NCBI RefSeq assembly: GCF_008831285.2
Contig: NW_022204760.1
Location: 1 to 30,977, forward strand
DNA length: 30,977 bases
Direction: 5' to 3'
DNA from: Nymphaea colorata
Lineage: Eukaryota; Streptophyta; Magnoliopsida; Nymphaeales; Nymphaeaceae
Below are positions 1-8,676 of this stretch, piece by piece (the stretch's first letter is position 1; each line of letters starts with the position of its first letter). The notes below the pieces were generated by a model. That model did no database searches. It saw nothing but the letters and a program-made list of their open reading frames with translations, and had not been told where the DNA came from. The translations under genes and the position numbers were made by a program.

Positions 1-420
1 AATGAAAAACACTAAGTTTGGGTTATGCAGTTAAGATGGAATGATGAGTCAGCTTTAATCACTTGTCCCAAGTGGTCTACCTCTCCAAAGACAATAGGAA
101 ATGATAGATACTTCAACACGCTTAGCATGGTTGGACTACGTTTGAGGGGTTTCATCTAGTTCACAAAAGGACTAGCAATTTGGTAATGAAATGGGCAAAC
201 ATTTTTATGACCAAAGGGGGATTGGTTAATTCTTACTATGCCTAGGAAGCCTGTAAACATTCAAGAGACGTCAAGTTTTTACTTTGAATTTCAAAATAGT
301 TCAAAAATGATCAATTCAACTCATAAGCTTGAGTGCTCGTGTAATACAAATAATATAACCTTCATGTACCTTTAGTACCATACAAGCATTAGGTTTTATT
401 TCGCATCAATGTTGTCGAAT

Positions 421-704
421 CTCTAGAAGGAATGTCTTTCAATTTTCAGAATATGAACAGAAAGGAATCATCCTCGACATCCTAGATAATTAAAAAAAGG
501 AGCAGATATTGACCTCAAAAATCATACATCCATGAAAGATTGTCGCATTCAATTCTTGCGACTCTAGAAGGAATGTCTTTCAATTTCCAGAATATGAACA
601 GAAAAGAATCATCCTCGACATCCTAGATAATTAAAAAAAGGAGCAGATATTGACCTCAAAAATCATACATCCATGAAAGATTGTCGCATTCAATTCTTGT
701 GAGT
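421..704. repeat. 142 bp tandem duplication private to copy 1
   Basis: The segment starting ctctagaaggaatgtctttc at 421 is repeated directly at 563, giving two adjoining units of 142 bp with a few mismatches. Copies 2 and 3 have a single unit (from about 10877 and 21178). The duplication therefore arose in copy 1 after amplification, or was lost from the ancestor of the other two. Confidence 0.9.
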
Positions 705-1081
705 TGAGCCTTCATGTCTTTCATCTCTTGGCAGACACCTTTTGTTTTTTTCTTGTTTTTTCTATATTTTTTTCTTTTGCACCTTTGAGGGAATACCTCA
801 CCACCCCAAAGGCTACTACGAAGCTCCACTGCTTTGGTGGTTATGTGTAGCTTTGTCACGTGTCAAACCCGCTTTACCTTACGGGTTTTCTACGAGCCAA
901 AAGTTCACAAGTCATTATCTTCGCAAAATAGACATAAATCGCCTTTATGCCTACCCTGTGATCTCGATTACTGACTCAGAGGAATGACTACACAAGCCCC
1001 GAGCCCATCTCTCAACTCTCATTTTACTGCATGTCAAGATCTTATAGAGCATTTTGGCTTTTCGCTCAAGATGTTTTCCTG
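705..1081. other. Unassigned stretch with T-rich tract and G-box-like motif
   Basis: A pyrimidine-rich run (about 737-778) precedes a moderately GC-balanced segment that stays open for about 80 codons on the plus strand in all three copies. I do not recognise the translation, and its start lies in the low-complexity T run. A CACGTG palindrome lies at about 857-862. The equivalents are near 11040 and 21350. I see no supported gene here. Confidence 0.3.
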
Positions 1082-1270
1082 CTAAATCCTTGCATATGCT
1101 TGATCACCAGAGTCAATAGCATTTTCTAGTCTTGACTTTCTCAACTTCATAGGATTTTCTTCACTGCTCATATCCAGGATTTTTTCAATTTTCCTCTTCC
1201 ATTGAAGGATGACAAGAACTTGAAATTTTCGCCTTCCATTTGGAAAGGTACCAAGAATAAAGCAAGGCAC
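1082..1270 (-). other. Possible exon relic, unrecognised
   Basis: On the minus strand about 60 codons are open, with a composition that looks more coding-like than the surroundings: CFILGTFPNGRRKF near the start, then a charged segment containing KRKIEKIL and EENPMKLRKSR. Copies 2 and 3 have one extra T in the middle of this stretch (near 11478), which shifts the frame, so there is no conserved reading frame. I do not recognise the protein, and it does not match the topoisomerase segment found further right. It could be another gene fragment or chance. Confidence 0.2.
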
Positions 1271-1828
1271 ATCATTGTGTGAGAAAACACTTTAAAAATA
1301 TTTTTAAGGAAAATTGAAAAGTTTCTCTTTTACAAAAGTTCTTGATATCAAATGGTATATCACCAGGGGAAATGAACTATACTCCTTAAAGAGATGGGTG
1401 AATGTTAAAGAAACGAACTTCACCAAATCTTCCATAAAATAGTGTCTTCTATACAAAAGTTGATTTAAGTGTGGCTCAGCCTAATTGAAAGGTGTTCACC
1501 TAGGGCTTGGGTGGGTGCCTAAGTGCTCTTTTGACTACTAAGCAAGTTGCAATATTTTGAAAATCCAGACATCAAATGAATTTCACTACTGCATAGTGTC
1601 AACCAATATGTAAAAATATAGCACAATAGACACTGTTCTTTGTTCTAATGTAGGCCCAAGGGAAATTGAAATTGCTGGCATAGGGAAAAAATATATATGC
1701 ACCATGCTTGTTTGGGTACAAATGGCTTTGACAGCTGCCAAATGTTATCAATTCATTAAAAAAAGGAATGTAAACTTTGAATGAAAGTCTGAACAAAACA
1801 AACAAAATTTGATTACAATGACTTTTAC
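1271..1828. other. No feature recognised between exon-like patches
   Basis: This is AT-rich sequence with no convincing reading frame or repeat. It sits immediately 3' of the topoisomerase relic (which runs on the minus strand). I looked here for its next downstream exons and did not find them. A short GC-rich patch near 1500-1525 resembles decayed repeat sequence. Confidence 0.3.
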
Positions 1829-2570
1829 ATGCTCTAGCTCTTTTTGGTGAATAGCCTTTTCTATCATCACCAAGTTGGATATAAAACCCATATGGTCCAT
1901 TTTTCAACAAAATATGCAAAGAGAAAACAATATGCATGACAAACAATAGACATAAAAAAAAATGAATTTCCCATGGATTTCATTTGTCAGAATCCGAGGC
2001 ACAACATGAATACCAACTTTTCATTAGAGGTTGGGTGCAAACCTATTGACTTTGGTTGGAAGCACCAGTCTGGTTTATCAACCACAACATCATCTTCATC
2101 ACCAATACCTGTTTTGGCAATGTACCTACGAAGGACATCGCATATTGATTAGCTTGACTAGATTGCTGAACAGTGTTCAGTAGGACATATAGCATTATAC
2201 TTTTACAGTTTTCACTAGCAGCTCTGACAAGGCCAAACAGATTGCACATGAATGTAACATGTATGTGTGTGGGGGAGAGGGAGAGTTGTACTACATCAAA
2301 CTATAGCTCATGAAGAAAAATAGGGATTCAAAGACTACTTGCAGGCAACAACTGCTGGTCTAGGATAAAATGGACAAAAAATAAAATCTTGGTTGTTACA
2401 TTTGACCAATATGAAATAAAGAATAACTAGTTTACATGTAAAATCTGCAAGATAAAAAGCAGAAGTATTTTTTCTAAAAACGTCACGAGCATTTTGGATG
2501 TTGATCGCAACCAACGAAGTTCCAAAACCATGTCTACTGACTTTAAAGATCAAGCTCCCAACTAGACAAC
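1829..2570 (-). pseudogene. Type IA DNA topoisomerase (TopA-like) gene fragment, copy 1: three decayed exons
   Basis: Three exon-like blocks read on the minus strand in gene order. Block A (2570-2487) gives GSLIFKVSRHGFG and, after a frameshift, FVGCDQHPKC, the pattern of a topoisomerase zinc ribbon. Block B (2125-2017) gives YIAKTGIGDEDD and CFQPKSIGLHPTSNEK. Block C (1913-1829) gives ILLKN and GPYGFYIQLGDDRKGYSPK, the C-terminal repeat typical of plant organellar bacterial-type topoisomerase I. Phases across A/B and B/C join correctly when spliced. Damage in this copy: the acceptors of A and C have lost their AG, and one G is lost at the donor of B, while the frame of block B is open throughout. 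The catalytic Toprim and tyrosine regions are absent, so this cannot encode an enzyme. Retained introns indicate DNA-level duplication or capture, not retroposition. The family call is from memory of conserved motifs. Confidence 0.75.
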
Positions 2571-3315
2571 GTAACAAAGGTCATAGATTTAATTTTACAG
2601 ATATGACATTTCTTTGCAAATACAATAATACTTGATTCCTTTTTCAAAAGCAGAAAAAGCAAACAGACAAGAAGAACACAGAACCATATACAAGCTAACG
2701 GCCTCAGGATTGGCCTCTATCGAGCTCATATCAATATGACAAATCCCAAACAAACATGTAACAAGATAAATAATTGAACATTAAATTTTCCTTTATTTTT
2801 CCAAAAGTTGGAAATATGATTTTGCATTTTCTGCACACAGTCCTGTGTCTGTGTGACAAGCAAAACACAGGCACACTAGTGCCATTTTATATGAGAGCAT
2901 TTTTCATTATAAACAAACTTTTGTGCATATTCTATCAGTTCTTGAGTACCTTGCTCTTTTCTAATTCTCTGTCCTTTCATGTTTAACTTGGTCACACACA
3001 AATTCCTAGCGCTCTGGTCGGAAACTTCTCAAGCAAATTTTGCAAATAGCTTAATAATATTTACCATATCAGCACATTACAAATATGAAAGTGTTTTCAT
3101 GCCTTGTACATGCATTGGCCTCCTTGAACACCCCAAAAGAAAAAGCGAGATTGAATGCATTAGCCATCCAGCAAACTCACAACTCAATAGGTTAATATGT
3201 TAGTATCAAATCTCCCTCTGCTCGCCTTTGGTCATTCATGAAACCTTGGTAGAAATTAGGTGCAGGAAATTATATCTGAAGCCAGATAACTGTGCAGTAG
3301 GGTACTAGTTGAACC
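2571..3315. other. No gene recognised between topoisomerase relic and Copia relic
   Basis: This AT-rich stretch lies upstream of the topoisomerase blocks on their strand. I looked for further exons of that gene and saw none. Two plus-strand open stretches of about 70 codons (2774-2986, 2979-3203) have unremarkable composition and no recognised motif. A short GT-rich near-palindrome lies around 2838-2870. Confidence 0.3.
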
Positions 3316-3336
3316 AAAAAGAAGAAGAAGAAGAAG
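3316..3336. repeat. Short (GAA)n microsatellite
   Basis: Five to six GAA units follow a short A run just before the Copia relic. They are the same length in all copies (near 13637 and 23939). Confidence 0.7.
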
Positions 3337-3370
3337 TGTACACCAGCATAAGTACCTAGGACAAGTTCTG

Positions 3371-3551
3371 TGTTTAATAAGTAGAGAAGAGAATTTTATT
3401 TCACCATGCACAGGGATAAATGTCATTAGTTCTAAATGGGTCTTCAAATTAAACGAAATAACGATGGCTCCATTGCTAGGTACAAAGTGAGATTGGTGTC
3501 TCATGGCTTCCTCCAAGAGGCATGAGGTATAAAATATATAGAGTCTATAGG
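3371..3551 (+). pseudogene. Copia reverse transcriptase fragment, copy 1
   Basis: The plus strand encodes the start of a Ty1/Copia reverse transcriptase: INVISSKWVFK followed by DGSIARYKVRLVSHGFLQE and, after a stop, GIKYIES, matching the family pattern SKWVFKxK-DGSIxRYKARLVAxGFxQ-GIDYxET. In this copy one A is missing near 3451 (attaaacg against attaaaacg), which shifts the frame between the two motifs. The YVDD catalytic region and most of the polymerase are absent: the sequence passes after about 60 codons into RNase H, so an internal deletion removed the rest. Confidence 0.85.
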
Positions 3552-3569
3552 CGGTTTTGGTATGTAGTT

Positions 3570-3939
3570 GTGCAGCTGATGTGGTCTTCCTGGGCACCGA
3601 AGAAACTGAAGATGATTGATCGCTCCAGCACTAAGGCTGAGTATAAGTCTAAGTCTCTCACTTCCACTGCTATTGAACCTCTTTGGTTAAAGGCCTTGCT
3701 AAAATAATTTAACATTAATATAACTTGTCTACCAACTCTTTGGCGTGACAATATTGATGCTTGTACTAAGCACGTCGAAGTTTATTTTCATTTTGTATGA
3801 GATCATGTAAAACTAAGGCAATATTCAAATCAAGTTTATATGGTATGCAAAGCAGCTGGCAGAGGGTTTGATCAAATCTCTTGGTATGGCTGCATTCAAG
3901 GAGTTTAAAACCAAGCTTAACATGATGGATCCACATTGA
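3570..3939 (+). pseudogene. Copia RNase H and C-terminal tail relic, copy 1
   Basis: MWSSWAPKKLKMIDRSSTK then AEYKSKS corresponds to the Copia RNase H motif SWxSKKQxxxxRSSTEAEY. It is followed by PLWLKALLK, LWRDNIDACTKHVEVYFHF (the LWCDN...TKHIEVDxHF region, shortened) and, in another frame, QLAEGLIKSLGMAAFKEFK and TKLNMMDPH, the usual C-terminus ending in a stop at 3937-3939. Two frameshifts and a stop make it non-functional. It abuts the polypurine tract and LTR exactly as a Copia 3' end should. Confidence 0.88.
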
Positions 3940-3953
3940 GCTTGTAGGAGCAT

Positions 3954-3964
3954 GTTAAGGGAAG
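3954..3964 (+). other. Copia polypurine tract
   Basis: gttaagggaag lies directly before the inferred LTR start, in the position of the family's TTGAGGGGGAG tract that primes plus-strand DNA synthesis. Copies 2 and 3 have it at 14274-14284 and 24575-24585. Confidence 0.65.
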
Positions 3965-4610
3965 TGCTGAAGAAGGTAACTCTCCTACAATGATGGTAAA
4001 GGATGGCAAGGTGGTTCTGAAGGACGATGAACCATTCTCAGCAAGAGAATCTCATCTCTATGATAAGAAAATAAGATCAGAAGAAGATCGAACAACAGAA
4101 TGGAGATGATGTTAATCCCTAGAATCTTGGATCACCTTATATCTTGTTGTCGTCATTGTATCTATCCTTATTGATTATGAGTTGTTATATATGATGTGTA
4201 ATATTGAAATTCAATTTTCAGAAAACTTCTCAATACAATTCGATCAAATTTTACAAAACTTTCTATGCTATTTTCCTAAAAAGATATAATTGTCAAATCT
4301 GTTGAAGAAGACAAGTGCGGCATGCATGAAAATGAAGATGAATCTGAGTTATGCATCACCAAAAGAAATTATTCATTTAAAATTAAAGAAGACACACCAT
4401 CTTATTTGAATCAAGTAAATGTAATTCATTTGCAAAAGTGTAATAATTTGCTATTCAAAGGAATCTCTCATCTCATCTTTGGCAAGAGAATAAGAGAGAA
4501 ACTCGATGGAGGATGTAGGTGTTTTTTTATCATTATGTTTTGTTACATTAATTGTGTTTTATTTTTTTCTTTCCCCTCTTTTTGCTCAAAATTTTCTTGA
4601 AACTCTGACA
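3965..4610 (+). mobile_element. Copia long terminal repeat, copy 1
   Basis: The segment starts with TGCTGAAG after the polypurine tract and ends with CTCTGACA directly before the primer binding site, giving a 646 bp TG...CA repeat. A TATA-like TTATATATG at 4185-4193 could be the retroelement promoter. The right edge is fixed by the primer site. The left edge is inferred from the polypurine tract and could be 12 bp further left, at TGTTAAGG. No second LTR was seen within the unit. Confidence 0.8.
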
Positions 4611-4622
4611 TGGTATCAGAGC
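4611..4622 (+). other. tRNA-iMet primer binding site, copy 1
   Basis: TGGTATCAGAGC is complementary to the 3' end of plant initiator tRNA-Met and directly follows the LTR, as in most plant Copia elements. Its presence on the side away from RNase H shows that a 5' internal region follows this LTR. Confidence 0.9.
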
Positions 4623-4751
4623 TTTTCCTCTCAAGGAACCCACACTGATCTTAGGCAGTGCATCTTCTTCTATTTTTTTTTTCATTCGGACTGATTTTTC
4701 ATTCTTAATTTTAAGTCGTTATGTTATGATCTGCATAAAGCAATCTATATA

Positions 4752-5130
4752 GCAACAACTACTAGTTCAGTAACATCAACCTCAATAAGTAGCATAAACA
4801 TCTGCAATTCTGACATAAGTGCAGGTTATTTTCCATTGTTATCTACCCTTGCTAGCTGTAGTAATTTCTAATTGTGTCGCTTATATAAGAAAAACTATCT
4901 TCTATAAGAAAGTAAGTTTATTCAACTTTGGTTTCTTACAACCTATGCAGTTTTGTTTATGGTTAAAAGAAATGCATGCCGAACTTTTTAGAAGAAAATG
5001 GTTCACTTGTTAATAATCCAGATTTTGTTATCTGAGTCAGACTTGATCAACTACTTCATAGTTGGCTTGTTCCTCTTTGGTTGAACCCTTTCACTCATGT
5101 TTACACCTCAAACTTTTTGAATGGCAATTT
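4752..5130 (+). pseudogene. Copia gag N-terminal relic, copy 1
   Basis: About 130 bp after the primer site a Ser/Thr-rich lead (ATTTSSVTSTSISS) is followed in the same frame by AGYFPLLST and LYKKNYLL-stop-ESKFIQLW, resembling the Copia gag motif KLxxxNYLLWKSQ. A second block, shifted one frame, reads NPDFVI-stop-VRLDQLLHSWL, like the family's NPxxxxWxRQDQLLLSWL, then THVYTSNFL. At least two stops and one frameshift disable it. The order leader-gag matches a normal element's 5' internal region. No protease, integrase or later gag part was recognised downstream. Confidence 0.75.
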
Positions 5131-6219
5131 TGAAGAAAATTTTCGGACTAGAGTTGATGTCTGCCTAATCCAATTCTAGATCCAAGTCCAGGAACCACTT
5201 GCAAAAACTCAACAAACTGCGGCAATTAAGATTTTTGTCAAATTTAGGCCCAAGTTTAAGTTTGAGATCGATGCAAATCGAGATCTAAAACTTAAATTTT
5301 CAATCAAGATTAAAATGATCATTAGTGAAAATTAAAGTCTCATTCCAATGCGAAGAGGGACAAATAAGTTAGTGTGACTCTCTCACTTTCTATCTCTCTC
5401 TAGAAAATTAAGAATGAATCGCCTAGAGTGACGATCTCCTCGTTTTCCTAAAAAAACTACTTAGGAAAACAATTCACAATAATCCTAATCCAGATTATGA
5501 GTTAATCCATTCCCAATTTAAGCGAGTTGAAAGACTCTTTCAACATCGATGTGCCATGACAAAGCGCTCGAGACTAGATCAGCCATGATCCAGACCAATC
5601 AAATAAAGGGTGGCTCAAGCACACTCCATAAAAAAATTTTCTAAACAAACTAATTGGTTTTTCAAAATAGTGAAAAGGCGAGGAGGCATTCAAATAATAA
5701 ATCTTTCTTCATCCTCATCTAGAATTTCTGAAAATACAAGAAGAAAAGTCCAAAAAGGCTTACCCCTTTTACTAGTTTCAAATTTCATGAAAAGTGAACA
5801 AGTGTTTTGAAAAACGAAAAGATGGGGCAGCCCATTTGGACGTCCCCCTAGCTGGTTCAAAGAATGGAACCAAAGAATTCTGGTTCAATTGAAAGGGGAG
5901 CCAGCCATTAAAGATGTTCCTCTTTTCTTTTCTTTCTCATTTGAATCATAACTATCTGGTGAAAGACCAAATCTCCATGGCTGACATGAAGAAGCCAAAG
6001 TAAGAGAGCTCATTGGCAAGGGAGAAGGTGCCCCTTGCATGCGTATGCAGTCCTTGCTTCCTCTCTATGCGAAAATCATTGGAGATTGTTCCTGTTCATG
6101 ATCTAAACCACCTCTTGCAAGCAGCTAAGAGCCCTTGGAAAATTTTTAGTAGCCTTGACGTCTCTCTCCAGAGGTCTCACGCCATCCTCTTAAGTCCTCC
6201 CCAAATTCTCTCACTCTAG
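5131..6219. other. Unassigned region right of gag relic
   Basis: No protein family was recognised. An A-rich portion (5200-5800) is followed by a segment with a small hairpin-like GGTTC...GAACC pair around 5858-5873. Two open stretches of about 66 codons (5610-5810, 6013-6219) are conserved between copies simply because the DNA is. The region may be internal sequence of a DNA transposon ending at 6749. Confidence 0.3.
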
Positions 6220-6560
6220 ACAAGAGACTTTGGGCACCCCAGCTGCAACAGCTATCAAGAAGAAGACGTAAAATCCTTGGACGTCAAGTTTGCTAGACAC
6301 CAACTTGAATTCAGCCAAGCTTCTCTAGGCAGCTCTTACTCCAGCCAACCTCTGCCTCCAAGCTGCTTTTGAGGTAGGTGTTCTCAACTCGGCTCAAAAT
6401 CCAAGTCGTCTAGGCACCCCCTGCTCTAGCCGACTTCTCCATTCAAGGCGTCACAGCCCAGGCAGGTGCAGCCTAAGCATTCTACTCAGGGCGACTCAGC
6501 CTAACTCACTCCCCGCATCCTAGGCGTTTCAGTCTAGCCAATCACTTGCTCAAAGAGTTT
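6220..6560. repeat. C-rich stretch with degenerate CTAGGC / CAGCC motifs
   Basis: Against an AT-rich background this segment is rich in C on the plus strand and repeats loosely similar phrases: ctaggcagctcttactccag, ctaggcaccccctgctctag and ctaggcgtttcagtctagcc, spaced about 80-110 bp. It looks like a decayed minisatellite or transposon internal repeat. The equivalents lie around 16543-16883 and 26837-27177. Confidence 0.4.
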
Positions 6561-6595
6561 GAACTTCAAACGACACAGTAGCTTCACTCGTCGAC

Positions 6596-6749
6596 GATGG
6601 GTAATTTTAACAAACGTCCAGCTATGGACGTTGCTAAAAATGTGCAATTACGGACATGTCTCTTCTTCAAACGTCGGTAAAAGTTGATGATGTTCACCGA
6701 TGTTATATTTTCAACAAGTCGGTAAAACCTTTTTTTTTTTTTGATAGTG
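6596..6749 (-). mobile_element. CACTA-type transposon terminus, copy 1
   Basis: Read on the minus strand from 6749 the sequence begins CACTATC, then a run of A, then ggttttaccgac, followed by further short motifs tttaccgacg, taacatcggtga and an inverted pair acgtcc...ggacgt. Terminal CACTA followed by an A run and short subterminal repeats around CCGAC/ACGTC is characteristic of plant CACTA elements. The element would extend left from here. No matching CACTA start was found to the left, so only one end is supported. Confidence 0.6.
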
Positions 6750-7505
6750 GATGTTTTAAGCCTATGTCAGAGACTCAAAAAGGAAGACATGTACTACGAT
6801 CCGGCTAATTAGTGGATGACCTTGCAGCATCCAAGCTAAATTGCCATCACTGCTTCTAATAAAACTCTTATTTACCTTGATGGATCAGGCCGTAGAAATC
6901 ACACATGATAATAGAAGAGAAACGAAAAGGACTTCAATTTCCAAAAGTAAACAACGTTCACTTTTTTCATACAAGAAAAATTTTCAAAAATTTGAATTTT
7001 ACTTACATTCATGCCCATCAAACGAGCCCTTATTGATAACTCGATAAAGGAAAGTCTAGTTCCTCCCTAGACCTGGGTTGAGCAACTCTGCATCTAGTCC
7101 CGAGCCAGCCCAGTCTAAAAGGTATGGGATAGTTGGCTCAAGCTCGGCCCATACTAAGCCCGCTTCTTACAACCCAAGCTGTGCAGTAACCCTACTGAGG
7201 GCCGTTAGTGATCCTAACTTGGCTCTAATTTTGTACACGTCAGCATGTTGAACCAGTGGCAGGGATGCATAGGGGCTGATATTAGTCACTGTCTACACCA
7301 ACCCAGTAAAAGTTATATTAAAAAATTCAAATCATAAAAACTTAAAATACATGATGTGCCCACATTAGACCTAGGCTGATGACTCGAGTGCCTTTCAGCA
7401 AAAAAAAAATCTGGTTCTACCATTGCTTTGAACAAGATTTTAATTTACAAATCTCTATAATTCTTGTGATCCTTAAATTTTTTTCATCTTTTTATACTCT
7501 CAAAT
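6750..7505. other. Unassigned region right of CACTA end
   Basis: No gene was recognised. A GC-richer patch (about 7050-7290) contains most of the substitutions that separate copy 1 from copies 2 and 3, many of them G/A differences. Around 7355-7375 copy 1 has about 20 bases that are absent from or replaced in the other copies. Confidence 0.3.
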
Positions 7506-7870
7506 GGAGGCACAAGGGTATAACATTCGGAGTTTTATGTCAAAGGCAGTTTCTCTTAAATAAACAGTAAAACTAACTTCTACTTAATTACTGAGCTATT
7601 AACCTACACTAATGGGCAGTAAATAGCATAGGTTAGAAAAAAAAAGGCAGCTAAACTTGAAAATGAAGGCACAAAGATAGAAAAAAGAAAAAGCAGCTAA
7701 ACTTGAAAATGAAGGCACAAATATATGAATTGGGAAGTTTTATACCGAAAACGGTTTCCCTAAATAAACATTAGAAAAAATGTGAAAAATGCTGCTATGT
7801 AATTTCCACTTAATTACCGAGCTGTTAACCTACATTAATGGGCAATAAATAGAGATAAGTTAGAAAAAAA
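7506..7870. repeat. Diverged internal tandem repeat (~200-230 bp units), copy 1
   Basis: A first unit (ggaggcac... to ggttagaaaaa, about 7506-7645) and a second (aaggcacaaatat... to agttagaaaaaaa, about 7712-7870) share ordered phrases: ttaaataaaca, ttccacttaattaccgagct (ttctacttaattactgagct in the first), ttaacctaca-taatgggca and aaatag. Between them the 46 bp phrase starting gcagctaaacttgaaaatga occurs twice, at 7647 and 7693. Confidence 0.75.
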
Positions 7871-8030
7871 CCGGAAAAGACGAGCCCCAAAATATTGTTC
7901 TGACATTTTTTGGCCGTTATTTGGCCGGAAAATGTCATGCATACAAGCATTTCCAGTTAGGGCAATACCATTCCGGCAATCCCAGACATGAACGACCAGA
8001 ACCACCGGTAACAATTTCGGCTGCACCCAA

Positions 8031-8320
8031 GGGTGTTTGGGTGAGACTTTAATACCCGACTCACCTTTCCACTCCATGTTGCTTATCCCCAAGGATGTAA
8101 AAGGAAAAAAAAAAGATGGCTTATCTTTACAAGTCAATTTCCAATCACATCAGGACATTCAATCAATTTCATGTTCCTTGTGGAATATTTTCCATGGGTT
8201 ACCATCCATTTGTGTCCCATAAGTCCTTTTACGCAGACTTTAAATCCTTCAATTTCCTTGGTACCCATGGAAAAGTCATTGCAGTTTCACATCAATATCT
8301 TCTCAAACCCCCCCCCCCCC
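8031..8320. mobile_element. MITE-like candidate 1, copy 1
   Basis: The segment starts GGGTGTTTGGGTGAGA and ends TCTTCTCAAACCCCCC, which are imperfect inverted ends of the GGGTGTTTG type common in small plant DNA transposons, about 290 bp apart. The right end is blurred by a 13-base C run. I could not find a convincing target site duplication, so this is tentative. Confidence 0.35.
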
Positions 8321-8387
8321 TGAAACTTGGCTGCTTCTGCCGCCATAGAGCCGTAAATAGACTCAAAACCTGTCGCCTGACTACTAA

Positions 8388-8559
8388 GGGAGCCAGAAAT
8401 TTTTTCAGGTGGGGGCACTTATTCAATACCTTTAATTTCTTTGGGGTATTTATATATATAACAATCAAATATATTAAAACATTAACATGTATATTAAACT
8501 AATTTTGTGAGGCTTGCATGGGCAACTGCCCAAGTGCCCACATCAATCACCATGTGGCT
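8388..8559. mobile_element. GGAGCCAGAAATT-type small repeat, copy 1
   Basis: gggagccagaaattttttca followed by gtgggggcactta and, 110 bp on, gcatgggcaactgcccaagt then tgcccac and a ggct end match the general look of an abundant small plant repeat family with GGAGCC...GGCT ends. A related phrase (gtggagccagaaatt ... ggggccac) occurs again near 10186. The family name is uncertain and no target duplication is visible. Confidence 0.35.
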
Positions 8560-8676
8560 TTCCATTCCCATTTCCGCACAATGCCAAGCGCATGCCTGGA
8601 TTTCTTGTGAGACTTACCGCAAGGACACAAGAAATGTATCATATCTTCTTTCTAAAGGGCTTTTAAACAACTTTTG

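Noticed and set aside
10-30. CACTA at position 10 as the missing left end of the CACTA element
   Set aside because: The following bases (agtttgggttatg) share nothing with the CACTATC-A-run terminus at 6749, and no subterminal CCGAC motifs follow.
742-987. Plus-strand open frame of 81 codons, longer in copies 2 and 3 (10987-11307, 21297-21608)
   Set aside because: The N-terminal part is a T-rich low-complexity run whose length varies between copies, and I recognise no family. It persists because the whole unit was copied recently.
1599-1946. 115-codon minus-strand open frame read as a single protein
   Set aside because: Only the block at 1829-1913 resembles topoisomerase; the rest is intron read-through, so the open frame as a whole is not a gene.
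7835-8137. Minus-strand 100-codon open frame repeated at 18141-18443 and 28421-28678
   Set aside because: It overlaps a MITE-like candidate, starts in an A/T run that varies between copies, and shows no known domain. The composition is compatible with chance.
8308-8320. C13 run as a functional element
   Set aside because: Its length differs between copies (13, 13 and 5) and it is most likely replication slippage or a sequencing-prone homopolymer.
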